Shown here piece after piece: positions 52,055 through 62,800 of a stretch of 64,000 nucleotides of DNA (positions within the stretch are counted from its first letter, which is position 1; every line of letters starts with the position of its first letter). The notes beneath the pieces were generated by a model. That model was not told the origin of the DNA and did not search any database. It saw only the letters and a program-made list of their open reading frames with translations. Location of the stretch: contig NZ_JADNYK010000002.1 of assembly GCF_017810075.1 (NCBI RefSeq), positions 434,001 to 498,000 of the forward strand, read 5' to 3'. The translations under genes and the position numbers were made by a program. Origin of the DNA: Pseudozobellia sp. WGM2. Its GTDB lineage: Bacteria; Bacteroidota; Bacteroidia; Flavobacteriales; Flavobacteriaceae.

Positions 52055-54193
52055 ATGGCAAAGAAAAAATCAAGTCCTTCCAAAACAGATAAAATTAAGC
52101 AACTTGATAAGTATTCTGTGGATTATGATGGTAAACCGATGACTACCCGGCAGGGTTTAAAAGTAAACGATACCAATAATAGCTTAAAAGCAGGTGAGCG
52201 AGGGGCCACCCTTTTAGAAGATTTTCTTTTAAGAGAGAAAATTCACAGTTTCGATCATGAGAGAATTCCAGAACGTATCGTGCATGCTAGGGGTAGTGCA
52301 GCTCATGGATATTTTGAATTGACCGAGAGCATCGAACAGTTTTCAAAAGCAGGTATTTTTACCGATACTTCTCGTAAGACTCCGGTTTTTGTTCGGTTTT
52401 CTACGGTTGCCGGCTCAAAAGGTTCAACCGATTTAGCGAGAGATGTACGTGGCTTTGCTGTAAAATTCTATACCCAAGAAGGCACTTGGGATTTAGTGGG
52501 AAATAACATGCCTATCTTTTTTATTCAGGATGCTATGAAATTTCCTGATTTGATTCATTCCGTGAAGCCAGAGCCTAATAATGAGATTCCGCAAGCGGCA
52601 TCTGCACATGACACCTTTTACGATTTCGTTTCGAGAACTACCGAAACCTTACATAATCATATTTGGGTGATGAGCGATAGGGGTATACCCCGTAGTCTTC
52701 GTATGATGGAAGGTTTTGGTATTCATACCTTTCGCTTGATCAATAAGAAAGGGGAGGCGCATTTTGTTAAATTCCACTGGAAACCAAAACTAGGGGTGCA
52801 TTCCGTGACTTGGGATGAGGCTGTGAAGATTAGTGGAGCCGATTCTGATTTTCACCGCCGGGATTTGTGGGATGCCATTGAAGCCGGTAATTTCCCAGAA
52901 TGGGAATTGGGTGTACAAATCGTTCCCGAGGCCGATGAACATAAATATGATTTTGACTTGCTCGACCCTACCAAATTGATTCCTGAAGAGATGGTTCCGG
53001 TAAAGATTATTGGTAAAATGGTTCTGAACCGAAACCCCGAAAACTTCTTTGCCGAGACTGAACAAGTAGCTTTTATGCCAGGTAGTATAGTGCCAGGTAT
53101 AGATTTCACGAACGACCCGCTACTTCAAGGTCGCTTGTTTTCATATAGAGATACCCAGCTGTCCCGATTGGGAAGCCCCAATTTTCACCAAATACCGATA
53201 AACCGTCCGGTGGGTGAAGTTCATAACAATCAACGTGACGGACATATGCAGATGGATGTGCCCAAAGGGCAAACAGCCTATTTTCCGAATTCTTTAAGCG
53301 GTGGGTGCCCCTATTTGAGCACAGTGGCCGAAGGTGGGTTCGAATCGTATCAAGAGCGTATCGATGCGAAGAAAATACGAACAAGAAGCGATAGTTTTAG
53401 TGATCATTTTTCACAACCCGCATTATTTTACAGGAGTTTGGCGAAATGGGAAAAAGAACATGTTATTAGCGCTTATTCTTTTGAACTCGGTAAATGTACC
53501 CATAAGTATATTAAAGAACGAATGCTTTGGATTATTGCCCAAATTGATACTGATTTGGCTAAAAAAGTAGCGGATAATTTAGGAATGAAAGTGCCCAAAA
53601 GTATTGAAAAACCAATAAATCAAGCCATTGGAGCAGATGCTAAAGAAAAAGACCATCAGCCCGGTAAAAAGAAGGTGTATTTAGAAGAATCTTCGGTTTT
53701 AAGTCAGGCCAACACCAAATTTGACACTATCGAAACAAGACAGGTAGCGTTTCTAGTTGGTGACGGGTTCAATATGAAATCGTTCGACGCCATGAAAAAG
53801 GCTCTAGAAAAGGAAAAAGCCATTGTTAAATTAGTAGCACCTCACGGTGGCACCATTACTTGCGACGAAGATATGGAACATGAAGTAGATGCCTCTATCA
53901 TGACCACCGAAAGTGTTCTTTTTGATGCAGTATATGTGCCAGGTGGGCAGAAATCTATAGATGCTTTATTGAAAAAACCGAAATACATCAAATTTATCAA
54001 CGAGGCCTTTTCACACTGTAAAGCTATTGCGGTTGACGGAGAAGGTGAAAAATTGATAGATGAAAGTGCATTGAAGGAGTATAAAGACGATAAGGCACTC
54101 TTTATAAATGGTAAGCCGAAAGAATTTATCTCTGCAATCGCCCAACACCGTAATTGGGACCGTATGGAAGTAGCAGAAAAAATTCCGGTGTAA
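52055..54193 (+). CDS. katE: Large-subunit monofunctional catalase (HPII type)
   Basis: Haem catalase degrading hydrogen peroxide, 712 residues. The distal His is H77 in VHARGSAAHGYF. The Asn is in VGNNMPIFFIQDAMKFPD. The proximal haem Tyr is in LFSYRDTQLSRLGSPNF. After residue about 555 comes the flavodoxin/PfpI-like C-terminal domain characteristic of large catalases (VAFLVGDGFNMKSFDAM, YVPGGQKSIDALLK). There is no signal peptide. It is monocistronic, with a terminator at 54221. Confidence 0.96.
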   Translation: MAKKKSSPSKTDKIKQLDKYSVDYDGKPMTTRQGLKVNDTNNSLKAGERGATLLEDFLLREKIHSFDHERIPERIVHARGSAAHGYFELTESIEQFSKAGIFTDTSRKTPVFVRFSTVAGSKGSTDLARDVRGFAVKFYTQEGTWDLVGNNMPIFFIQDAMKFPDLIHSVKPEPNNEIPQAASAHDTFYDFVSRTTETLHNHIWVMSDRGIPRSLRMMEGFGIHTFRLINKKGEAHFVKFHWKPKLGVHSVTWDEAVKISGADSDFHRRDLWDAIEAGNFPEWELGVQIVPEADEHKYDFDLLDPTKLIPEEMVPVKIIGKMVLNRNPENFFAETEQVAFMPGSIVPGIDFTNDPLLQGRLFSYRDTQLSRLGSPNFHQIPINRPVGEVHNNQRDGHMQMDVPKGQTAYFPNSLSGGCPYLSTVAEGGFESYQERIDAKKIRTRSDSFSDHFSQPALFYRSLAKWEKEHVISAYSFELGKCTHKYIKERMLWIIAQIDTDLAKKVADNLGMKVPKSIEKPINQAIGADAKEKDHQPGKKKVYLEESSVLSQANTKFDTIETRQVAFLVGDGFNMKSFDAMKKALEKEKAIVKLVAPHGGTITCDEDMEHEVDASIMTTESVLFDAVYVPGGQKSIDALLKKPKYIKFINEAFSHCKAIAVDGEGEKLIDESALKEYKDDKALFINGKPKEFISAIAQHRNWDRMEVAEKIPV

Positions 54194-54220
54194 GAAACTA
54201 CAAACTTAATTTAATGAATA

Positions 54221-54257
54221 AGGTCGTGAGCTTCGAATTGAAGCTAGCGGCCTTTTT
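54221..54257 (+). terminator. Terminator of katE
   Basis: GGTCGTGAGCTTC pairs with GAAGCTAGCGGCC (two mismatched positions) around a 5-base loop and is followed by six T. Confidence 0.8.
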
Positions 54258-54280
54258 TGGATACTTCTTAAAAATTTCTG

Positions 54281-55486
54281 ATGAAACTACGTTCGAGTGA
54301 GCCATTTTGGTTAGAGAAAAATGGAATCGTAAAGTCGTATCCGTCGGTTCGAGAACATCTCAAGACCGAAATATTAGTTGTCGGAGGCGGCATTACCGGA
54401 AGCCTGATTGCACATCAGTGTATTGATGACGGCTACGATACCGTTTTGATAGACAAACGTGAAATCGCCCATGGCAGCACCTCGGCTACCACTTCGATGT
54501 TGCAATACGAAATTGATGTGCCGCTCAATGAACTTATTGAACAAATTGGCGAAGAAGGCGCTGTCGCCAATTACCGCGCATGTGCAAATTCTATCGACAC
54601 TTTGGGCAAACTTTCAAAAAAGATAAAATCGGTCTGCGGATTTGATAAAAAACAGTCGCTATATTTTGCAGCTTATAAGAAAGATGTTGCCGCTCTTAAA
54701 GAGGAGTTCAAAACAAGGAAAAAATACGGGTTTCCTGTCGTATGGTTAGAACCTGACGACATCGAAAAAAAGTATGGACTACGGAATACGTTTGGAGGTA
54801 TTCTTTCAGATATAGGAGGAAGTATTGATGCATTTCGATTAACACATGATTTGTTATCCTATAATACCGAAAAGGGCCTTCGAGTATATGATAAAACCAA
54901 TATCAAAAATGTAAAATATAGTAAATACGGTGTAAAGGTGGTACTGGAAAATGAATGCAAAATCAGTGCGAAAAAATTGATTTACTGTACAGGCTTTGAA
55001 AGCACTGAAATCATTAAAGACAATTTTGTGAAACTGTTATCGACTTATGCCATGGTGGGTGAGCAGCACGAATCTGATCAAGAGAAACTCAAGGACACAT
55101 TATTCTGGAATACCGCAGACCCATATATTTATATGAGAACAACGGATGATGGTAGATTGCTGATAGGAGGGGAAGACGAGGATTATGTTAACGCTGAAAA
55201 AAGAAATGCCGCTATAGGTGACAAGGCTGTAAAGCTTCAGAAGTATCTCAAGAAAATATTGCCAGATTACGAGTTTGTGAATGATTTTGCCTGGGCAGGT
55301 ACTTTTGGAGAGACTAAAGACGGATTACCATATATTGGGGCTCACAAAAAATTTAATAGTACCTATTTTGTTTTGGGGTTTGGTGGAAATGGCATTACGT
55401 TCTCTGTAATTGGTATGGATGTAATTTCTAACATGTTAAAGAACAAAAAGCATCCGTTGGAGGAATATTATAGGTTTGATCGATAG
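54281..55486 (+). CDS. FAD-dependent oxidoreductase (DAO family)
   Basis: Flavoprotein of 401 residues. The FAD-binding motif is VVGGGITGSLIAHQCIDDG (about residues 31-49), followed by DKREIAHGSTSATTSMLQYE, typical of amine oxidases of the gamma-glutamylputrescine/PuuB-like branch. The C-terminal FAD contact is FVLGFGGNGITFSVIG. Some relatives carry a C-terminal Rieske domain; this one ends without it. The substrate is unknown. It follows katE by 87 bases. Its product H2O2 could explain the proximity to catalase, but a terminator lies between them. Confidence 0.9.
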   Translation: MKLRSSEPFWLEKNGIVKSYPSVREHLKTEILVVGGGITGSLIAHQCIDDGYDTVLIDKREIAHGSTSATTSMLQYEIDVPLNELIEQIGEEGAVANYRACANSIDTLGKLSKKIKSVCGFDKKQSLYFAAYKKDVAALKEEFKTRKKYGFPVVWLEPDDIEKKYGLRNTFGGILSDIGGSIDAFRLTHDLLSYNTEKGLRVYDKTNIKNVKYSKYGVKVVLENECKISAKKLIYCTGFESTEIIKDNFVKLLSTYAMVGEQHESDQEKLKDTLFWNTADPYIYMRTTDDGRLLIGGEDEDYVNAEKRNAAIGDKAVKLQKYLKKILPDYEFVNDFAWAGTFGETKDGLPYIGAHKKFNSTYFVLGFGGNGITFSVIGMDVISNMLKNKKHPLEEYYRFDR

Positions 55487-55620
55487 CTCACCTCACATAG
55501 GCCTTCTTAAGATTTACCCAAATTGATATCCCACACGTTTTTAAGGATCGATTTTGAAAACAAATTATGTAAGCGATTCAAAAAGCATTAAAATTTGAAA
55601 TTATATACTTAATTACAGTT

Positions 55621-56718
55621 TTATAACTCAAACTTTAATTGAACCGAGACCGATTCTTTTTCGACCGTTGATTTCTTTTCCGTATTCAAATTCGAAAGGG
55701 AGATACCCAACAGACGAACAGAATTTTGAAGTTCTTCTTGATATAATAATACTTTGGCGGTTTCAAGTATCAAGCTCTTATCGGAGATAAAGTAAGAGAT
55801 GGTCTTGCTTCGGGTATTCAGGGTAAAGTCGCTATATTTTATTTTAAGTGTAATCGTTTTGCCTGCAATCTTTGATTTTTTTAAACGGCGCTCCAGTTCT
55901 TCGGCAATATGCTCAAGTCGTTGCAGCATAAAAATTTCGCTGCTGAGGTTCTCATTGAAGGTTCGCTCTGCGCCTACTGACTTGGGTATACGGTGCGGTT
56001 TTACCGCACTGGTATGTATACCCCTTACGACTTGATAATAGTAATTACCGCTTTTACCGAATTGCTCTTCTAAAAATTCAATTGATTTGGTTTTGAGGTC
56101 TTGGCCGGTAAAAATACCAAGACGGTACATTTTCTCTGCCGTAACCTTACCAACACCGTAAAACTTTCTAATTTCCAATTTTTCAAGAAAGTCTAAAACC
56201 TCTTCCGGATTAACGGTTTTCTGACCATTGGGTTTGTTGATATCACTGGCAACTTTGGCGATAAATTTGTTGATTGAAATACCTGCGGAGGCATTTAAAC
56301 CGGTACTATCAAAAATGCGTTGACGTATTTCTTTCGCTATCAGGGTCGCCGAAGGGTTTCCCTTTTTATTGATCGTAACATCTAAGTACGCCTCATCTAA
56401 TGATAAAGGTTCGACCAGGTCGGTATAATCATAAAAGATAGTACGTATCTGTTTTGAAATTTCTTTATAACGCTCGAATCGGGGCTTTACAAAAATGAGT
56501 TCGGGGCAATTGCGTTTGGCCAATACACTGCTCATAGCGCTTTTAACACCATACTTTCTGGCTTCATAGCTGGCTGCGGCTACCACACCACGTTTAGAAC
56601 TTCCGCCAACGGCGATAGGCTTTCCGCGCAGTTCAGGATCGTCAAGTTGTTCTACCGATGCATAAAAGGCATCCATATCTACATGAATAATCTTACGTAA
56701 CGGAAAATCGTTTGGCAT
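55621..56718 (-). CDS. dinB: DNA polymerase IV (Y-family)
   Basis: Error-prone translesion polymerase of 365 residues. Palm motifs are IIHVDMDAFYASVEQ and EPLSLDEAYLDVT (catalytic Asp/Glu). The fingers have SYEARKYGVKSAM, the helix-hairpin-helix region IRKFYGVGKVTAEKMYRLG, and the little-finger domain SVGAERTFNENL. The end is VSVQLKFEL; a canonical beta-clamp motif is not obvious. It is divergent from the Rossmann-fold gene at 56747 by 28 bases, so the two promoters overlap. Confidence 0.96.
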   Translation of the reverse strand: MPNDFPLRKIIHVDMDAFYASVEQLDDPELRGKPIAVGGSSKRGVVAAASYEARKYGVKSAMSSVLAKRNCPELIFVKPRFERYKEISKQIRTIFYDYTDLVEPLSLDEAYLDVTINKKGNPSATLIAKEIRQRIFDSTGLNASAGISINKFIAKVASDINKPNGQKTVNPEEVLDFLEKLEIRKFYGVGKVTAEKMYRLGIFTGQDLKTKSIEFLEEQFGKSGNYYYQVVRGIHTSAVKPHRIPKSVGAERTFNENLSSEIFMLQRLEHIAEELERRLKKSKIAGKTITLKIKYSDFTLNTRSKTISYFISDKSLILETAKVLLYQEELQNSVRLLGISLSNLNTEKKSTVEKESVSVQLKFEL

Positions 56719-56746
56719 GCTACAAAATTAAGTTATATTTAGTTGG

Positions 56747-57415
56747 ATGAAGGAAACAGAAAAGACAGCGATTATTCTTGGTGCCACTGGGCTCACAGGG
56801 GGAAAACTTCTCGAACTTTTATTGAGTGACGATAGGTATAGTAAGGTGAAATTATTTTCCCGTTCTTCCGTAGGTTTTGAACACCCAAAACTAGAGGAAC
56901 ATTTGGGCGATTTATTGAATTTGTCAAGTTTTAAGAATGAACTTAAGGCTGATGAAGTGTTTTGCTGCATAGGCACTACCAAGTCTAAAACCCCAAATAA
57001 GGAGGTTTATGAAAAAATAGATTACGGAATTCCCGTGACGGCGGCTCGATTATGTAAAGAAAATAAAATCTCAACCTTTGTGGTGATTTCAGCCTTGGGA
57101 GCCAATGCCCAAAGCAAGATTTTTTATAATAGGATGAAAGGGCAAATGGAGGATGCCGTTTTAGAACAGAGAATTGAAAATACTTATATTTTACAACCAT
57201 CGCTCATTGGAGGGAAACGAAAAGAAAAGAGATTGGGCGAATTAATTTTTAAACAGGTGATGAAATTGGCCAATTTGGTTTTAGTGGGAGGTCTAGAAAA
57301 ATACCGTTCTATAGAACCCGGCACTATTGCAGAATGTATGTTGTGGTTAGCCAATAACACTTATGAAACTAATAGAATAGAATCGGATAAAATCAAAGAA
57401 CTAGCGGGCAAGTGA
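56747..57415 (+). CDS. NAD(P)-binding Rossmann oxidoreductase, TIP30-like
   Basis: Short-chain-like NAD(P)H-binding protein of 222 residues. The dinucleotide motif is IILGATGLTGGKLLELLL at the N-terminus. Other blocks are DEVFCCIGTTKSKTPNKEVY and FVVISALGANAQSKIFYNRM (with the Tyr/Lys-type region YNRMKG), and QPSLIGGKRKEKR. It resembles HTATIP2/TIP30-type atypical SDRs. The substrate is unknown. Its stop overlaps the GTG start of the CYTH gene (GTGA), so the two are translationally coupled. Confidence 0.9.
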   Translation: MKETEKTAIILGATGLTGGKLLELLLSDDRYSKVKLFSRSSVGFEHPKLEEHLGDLLNLSSFKNELKADEVFCCIGTTKSKTPNKEVYEKIDYGIPVTAARLCKENKISTFVVISALGANAQSKIFYNRMKGQMEDAVLEQRIENTYILQPSLIGGKRKEKRLGELIFKQVMKLANLVLVGGLEKYRSIEPGTIAECMLWLANNTYETNRIESDKIKELAGK

Positions 57416-57879
57416 TAGAAATAGAAAGAAAATTTTTGGTAAAATCCATAGATTATAAGACGGTTGCTTCCTCAAAAGAGCGTATTGTACAGGGTTTTTT
57501 AAATACCGATCCAGAACGTACGGTACGCGTAAGAATTAAAGGTGATTCCGGATTCTTGACCGTTAAGGGAAAATCAAATGAAGCAGGCACCACACGCTTT
57601 GAATGGGAACATACAATAACGGTTAAAGAGGCTGAGCAGCTTATAATTCTTTGTGAAAAAGGAATTATTGACAAAACCAGATATTTGGTACCCGTGGGTA
57701 ATCATATTTTTGAGGTAGATGAATTTTATGGTGATAATGAGGGGTTGATTATTGCCGAAATAGAGCTGTCCGCAGAAAAAGAAAGATTTCAAAAACCCGA
57801 TTGGTTGGGGGAGGAAGTTACGGGCGATATTAAATACTACAATTCACAGCTGGGTAAAAACCCTTTTAGAAAATGGTAA
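57412..57879 (+). CDS. CYTH-domain triphosphate-tunnel protein
   Basis: Protein of 155 residues starting at GTG. The defining EIERKFLV (ExExK) motif is at residues 3-10. The tunnel strands include TVRVRIKGDSGFLTVKG, then TRFEWEHTI and ADRYLVPVG-like text (KTRYLVPVGNHIFEVDEFYG), ending IAEIELSAEKERF. CYTH proteins hydrolyse inorganic triphosphate or thiamine triphosphate, or make cAMP; bacterial short ones are mostly triphosphatases. It overlaps the upstream gene by 4 bases and ends 18 bases from the convergent TetR gene. Confidence 0.92.
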   Translation: MIEIERKFLVKSIDYKTVASSKERIVQGFLNTDPERTVRVRIKGDSGFLTVKGKSNEAGTTRFEWEHTITVKEAEQLIILCEKGIIDKTRYLVPVGNHIFEVDEFYGDNEGLIIAEIELSAEKERFQKPDWLGEEVTGDIKYYNSQLGKNPFRKW

Positions 57880-57897
57880 ACAAATATTTTTTGTTCA

Positions 57898-58470
57898 TTA
57901 CCTTTTGATGCCCTGTAGGGGTACGATAATCAAATGCTCAAGCAATTCTTCGGTAGTATAGCTATTGAAGAAATCACTATGGGGCAAGATGATATCGTCA
58001 ATTCGCAATAGAAAAAGTTCACAAATCAGCTTCAGATTAATATTTTCACGTACTTGGCCCCTATTCTTAGCCTGTTCAAGTAAGTTTAGAATGTATGTCC
58101 ACACTATTTTTTGGCGAAAATCTTCATATAATTTATAAGCATCTTGATAGTATTTTTTAAGACTATAAATAAAGGTCGGACTCAAGTTTCTGAGTTCTTT
58201 TAGGGCTATTCGGTAAATATGAATTATACTTTTAATAGGGTCGACCAAAGGCTTGGCATGATAAAATAAACGACTCATTTTCGTATGAGAGCGCCGTAAC
58301 AATAAAGAAACACATTCTAGAAAAAGTTCGTCTTTATGCTTAAAATGTATATAAAGAGTCTTTTTAGAAACACCTAATGCATGGGCAATATCGTTCATGC
58401 TGACCCTCTTACAACCATATTGGGTAAAGAGGGTTAATGCTTGTTCTAGAAATGTATTTTTATTTAACAT
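57898..58470 (-). CDS. TetR-family transcriptional regulator of the RND efflux locus
   Basis: Regulator of 190 residues. The N-terminal helix-turn-helix reads FLEQALTLFTQYGCKRVSMN and DIAHALGVSKKTLYIHFKHK (residues about 6-50). The C-terminal all-helical ligand domain follows. It is last in the adaptor-permease-outer-membrane-factor-tetR series, 15 bases after the outer-membrane-factor stop, so it is co-transcribed with the pump it probably represses. The operator would lie upstream of the adaptor gene, outside the window. Confidence 0.92.
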   Translation of the reverse strand: MLNKNTFLEQALTLFTQYGCKRVSMNDIAHALGVSKKTLYIHFKHKDELFLECVSLLLRRSHTKMSRLFYHAKPLVDPIKSIIHIYRIALKELRNLSPTFIYSLKKYYQDAYKLYEDFRQKIVWTYILNLLEQAKNRGQVRENINLKLICELFLLRIDDIILPHSDFFNSYTTEELLEHLIIVPLQGIKR

Positions 58471-58485
58471 AACCGGGTATAACTC

Positions 58486-59886
58486 TTATTGCCACCCGCC
58501 ACCTAATGCTCTATATAATTCAACAGTAGAACTTAATTGCCCATATTTTGAATCAATAAGGTTCAGTTCTGAGTTCAATGCATTTTGGCGTGCTGTGAGC
58601 ACCTCTAAATAGTTAACAAGACCATTGTTCAGTAGTTCTTCTGAATAATCTTCGGCGAGTGAATAAGAATCTAACTCCTTTTTTCTGGCGTCTAATTTTT
58701 TGGTCTCAGCCTCATAATTATAAAGAGCGTTTGAAACTTCTTGGCCCGCTACCAGTAAACTCTTTTTATAGCTTAGCAATGCCTGCTCTTGTTGTGCACG
58801 AGCAGCCTCAAGTTGAGTTCTTAATTTTCGGCCGTTAAAAATAGGTTGGGTCAATGATCCTACCAAGGTGGAGAATAAAGAGGAGGCGTCTAACCAATTA
58901 TCAAGTTCTAAACTTTGTAAGCCACCAGTAGCGGTTAGCGTTAAGCTAGGGTACAAGCTGCTTTTGGCAACATTTGTGAGCTCAAAAGCGTTTACCAAGG
59001 CATACTCTGCCTGTATTACATCTGGTCTATTGGCAAGTAGCAAAGAAGAAACGCCCGTATTAAGTTCTGTGTTGATTTCTTGCCCGTTCAGTTGACCACG
59101 TTCTATAGTATGTGAAGGTTCCCCTAATAACAAACAGAAGCTATTTTCTAAGAGTTTAATGCTGTTCTCTAAATCTATAAGTATAATTTCTGTGGTATGC
59201 ACTTGGGCTTCGGTTTGCTTAACTCCAGCTTCAGTAACCTGACCAGCTTCTTTTAAAGCTTTCGTAGTTTCTAAACTACTTTTTCTAGCCTCTAAAGTTT
59301 CTTTGGTAACTTTTTGTTGTCGGTCTAATGCCAATAGTTGATAATAGGTATCGGCAATACTTGCTACCAATTGGGTTTTTACTGCTTGGTGAGCGGCTAT
59401 ACTTTGCAAATAGCTGGCATTTGATGCTCTTTTAGTGCTTCGTATTTTTCCCCAAATATCAGCCTCCCAAGAAAGATTACCAGATAATTGGTATTGCTCT
59501 ATCGCTTCACTAAAAATACTGCCGAACTGGCTGTTCTCGGAGTTTTTGGTGCGGGTAACACTTGCTGTTCCGGTCAGTGTGGGGTAATAGCCTGCTTTCC
59601 CTTGCTTTAAATAAGCTTCCGCGCTAGCGACATTTTGTATCGCAATTCTAATATCTAGGTTATTGCTCAACCCTTTCTCAATATAATTTTGAAGTTGAGG
59701 GTCTTTAAAAATTTCTCTCCAAGAAACCTCTGCCATAGAAATACTATCCTGTGGCAGTTGGTCTGTTCGGTAAAGATTTTCGGTCTCTAATTCTGGTCGC
59801 TCGTAGTTCTTGGCTACAAAACAAGATTGTAGCAAGAGCGGCAATACCAAAACGACTAAATATTTGATGTTATTCTGTTTTTTCAT
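58486..59886 (-). CDS. RND outer-membrane factor (TolC/NodT family lipoprotein)
   Basis: Outer-membrane channel of the tripartite efflux pump, about 466 residues. The start ATG at 59886 gives MKKQNNIKYLVVLVLPLLLQSC, a lipoprotein signal; ATG at 59904 overlaps the permease stop and is also possible. Two OEP repeats are visible: LQNYIEKGLSNNLDIRIAIQ with the helix AEAYLKQGKAGYYPTLTG, and LLLANRPDVIQAEYALVNA with SLYPSLTLTATGG. The end DSKYGQLSSTVELYRALGGGW is the NodT signature. Confidence 0.93.
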   Translation of the reverse strand: MKKQNNIKYLVVLVLPLLLQSCFVAKNYERPELETENLYRTDQLPQDSISMAEVSWREIFKDPQLQNYIEKGLSNNLDIRIAIQNVASAEAYLKQGKAGYYPTLTGTASVTRTKNSENSQFGSIFSEAIEQYQLSGNLSWEADIWGKIRSTKRASNASYLQSIAAHQAVKTQLVASIADTYYQLLALDRQQKVTKETLEARKSSLETTKALKEAGQVTEAGVKQTEAQVHTTEIILIDLENSIKLLENSFCLLLGEPSHTIERGQLNGQEINTELNTGVSSLLLANRPDVIQAEYALVNAFELTNVAKSSLYPSLTLTATGGLQSLELDNWLDASSLFSTLVGSLTQPIFNGRKLRTQLEAARAQQEQALLSYKKSLLVAGQEVSNALYNYEAETKKLDARKKELDSYSLAEDYSEELLNNGLVNYLEVLTARQNALNSELNLIDSKYGQLSSTVELYRALGGGWQ

Positions 59887-59896
59887 TTTGTAATTC

Positions 59897-62800
59897 TTAA
59901 GCATTTAAGACTTTATCTTCTTCACTGGCATTGTTCGGAACTCCAGAAAATCGTTCTTGTAAAGACTGGAATATCACGAACAGAACAGGAATAATGAATA
60001 CACCTAATATGGTTCCTATTAACATACCGCCCACGGCACTCATGCCTATAGATTGGTTGCCAATTGCACCAACTCCTGATGATAACGCCAGTGGCAATAA
60101 TCCAAATATAAAGGCAAGTGAAGTCATAATAATAGGTCTAAACCTGGCTTTGGCACCTTCAATTGCAGCATCCCAAAGACCCATGCCAGACTGTCTGCGC
60201 TGTAAGGCAAATTCCACAATCAGAATGGCATTTTTAGCCAATAGACCAATAAGCATAATCAGTGCAATCTGGAAATAGATGTTATTTTCCAAGCCGCCAA
60301 GATTAATGAACAGTATGGCACCGGCAAGACCAAATGGCAATGAAAGTAGAATGGCGAAAGGTAAAATGTAACTTTCGTACTGTGCACTCAATAAGAAATA
60401 CACAAAGACCAAACTCAATATAAAAATGATAATGGTCGTACTACCAGAGGCACTTTCTTCTCGTGTTAAGCCAGAATACTCATAGGTATAACTGTTTGGA
60501 AGCACTTCTGCGGCAACCTCTTCAATAGCCGTTAAGGCATCACCCGTACTAAAACCGGTATTAGGTGCACCAGTTACTTTAACAGAGCTTAGCAGGTTAA
60601 AACGTTCAACCGACTCAGGACCGTAAATTTTATCTAGACCTACAAACTGACTTACGGCAACTGATTCACCTTCTGTATTTCTAACATAAATTTTGTTAAG
60701 TGAATTTTCATCAGCTCTATCTTCTGGTTTTGCTTGTATCATGACCCGATATTGCTTACCGAACTTATTAAAATCGGTAGAGTAGATTCCACCGTAATAC
60801 CCCTGTAAAGCATTGAAAATATTAGTGGTCGAGAAACCGGCCATCTTTATTTTTTCAACATCTACGTCTAACTCATATTGCGGATAATTAGGATTAAATT
60901 GCGATATGGCATATTGAATTTCTGGGCGTTGGTTAAGTGCACCCAAAAACTGGTTTTTAACTTCATCAATGGCTGCATAATCGGCTCCATCTTTACTCTG
61001 TAACTGAACTTCAAACCCTGATGATGTACCGAACCCCTGAATACTTGGTGGCGTAAAGTAGATGATTTGTGCATCTTTGAACGCTGCGGATACTCCGTAA
61101 AGCTTTTTTAATGTAGCTTCAACAGATTGAGAATCTTCTTTACGTTCGCTCCAATCTTGTAGTTTCATTACAGAGAAGCCGTAAGATCCGGCACTAACTC
61201 GGTTCAATAAACTAAAACCTGAAACCGTTAATCGGTTATCTATAATATCCATTGATTCATAAATAGAATCCAGTTTCATCAAGGTCTTCTCTGTTTGCTC
61301 TAAAGTAGTACCAGGGGGCATACTCACATTGGCAAAAATGATACCTCTATCCTCATTAGGTACAAAACCAGATGGTGTAGATTGAAATAAGTAAACTGCC
61401 AAACCAGAGAATATAACCAAGAGTCCTATACCCAACCACTTTCTTTTGATCAAGGTTTGTACCGCACCCATATATTTATCGGTAACCGCATTAAAACCAC
61501 GGTTAAAGCCTTTAAAAAACCGATCTTTTATATTTTGTTTTTTACCGTGCTCCTCGGTGTGAGGTTTTAAGAACAAGGCCGCCAATGCCGGACTTAATGT
61601 TAAGGCATTTACTGCTGAAATTAAGATGGCTACAGCTAAGGTGATACCAAATTGCTGGTAAAATACACCTGATGAACCTTCGATAAAAGAAACTGGAATA
61701 AATACCGCAGACATTACCAAGGTAATAGAGATAATGGCACCAGATATTTCGCTCATGGCAGATTTAGTTGCCGATTTGGCCGAGGTTGCACCGTCTTCTA
61801 GTTTTGCATGTACCGCTTCTACCACCACAATCGCATCATCCACCACAATACCAATGGCGAGAATCATAGCAAAAAGGGTGAGCATGTTTATAGAGTACCC
61901 AAAGATTTGCAGGAAGAAAAATGTACCTACAATAGCTACAGGTACCGCTATGGCAGGAATTAAAGTAGACCTAAAATCTTGCAAGAACAGGAATACTACA
62001 ATAAATACCAATATAAAGGCCTCGATTAAGGTCTGTACTACATGGTCTATAGATGCATCTAAGAAATCTTTGGTGTTAAAAGGAACTACATAGTCTAAAC
62101 CTTCAGGAAATTCAGCTTTGCTCTCTTCTAAAATAGTTTCTATCTCCTCAATAATTTGATTGGCGTTAGAGCCCGATGTTTGGTAAACCCCTACGGCAAC
62201 CCCAGGGTTACCCATACCGTAATTTTTACGGGCATAATTAAAGGCGCCCATTTCTATAGTAGCAACGTCTTTTAGCCTTAAGAAACCTCCATCTTCGGTA
62301 GTTTTAAGAATAATATTCTCGTATTCTGAAATATCATCTAATCGACCACTATACTTTAATACATATTCATAAACCCCATCTGCATTTTCACCAATTTTAC
62401 CTGTGGCAGCTTCCGTATTTTGTTCTGTTAGGGCTGCTTGAATATCGGATGGAACTACATTAAAAGCGGCCATTTTATCAGGATCGATCCATATACGCAT
62501 AGAGTAATCCTTAGAGCCAAAAACATTTACATTACCAACTCCGTAAATTCTTTTAAGTTTTGGTACTAGGTTAATTTTGGCATAGTTCTCTACAAAAGTG
62601 GCATCATAGTTCTCGTTTTCCGAAAAGATGGAAAATATCATCAACGAACTATTTTGAGACTTTTGAGTAGTAACGCCGGTACTAATTACAGACTGCGGCA
62701 ATACACTGTTAGCTCTAGAAACACGGTTCTGAACATTTACAGCGGCAATATCAGGGTCTGTACCCAATTCAAAGAAAACACTTATACTTGCGGTACCGTC

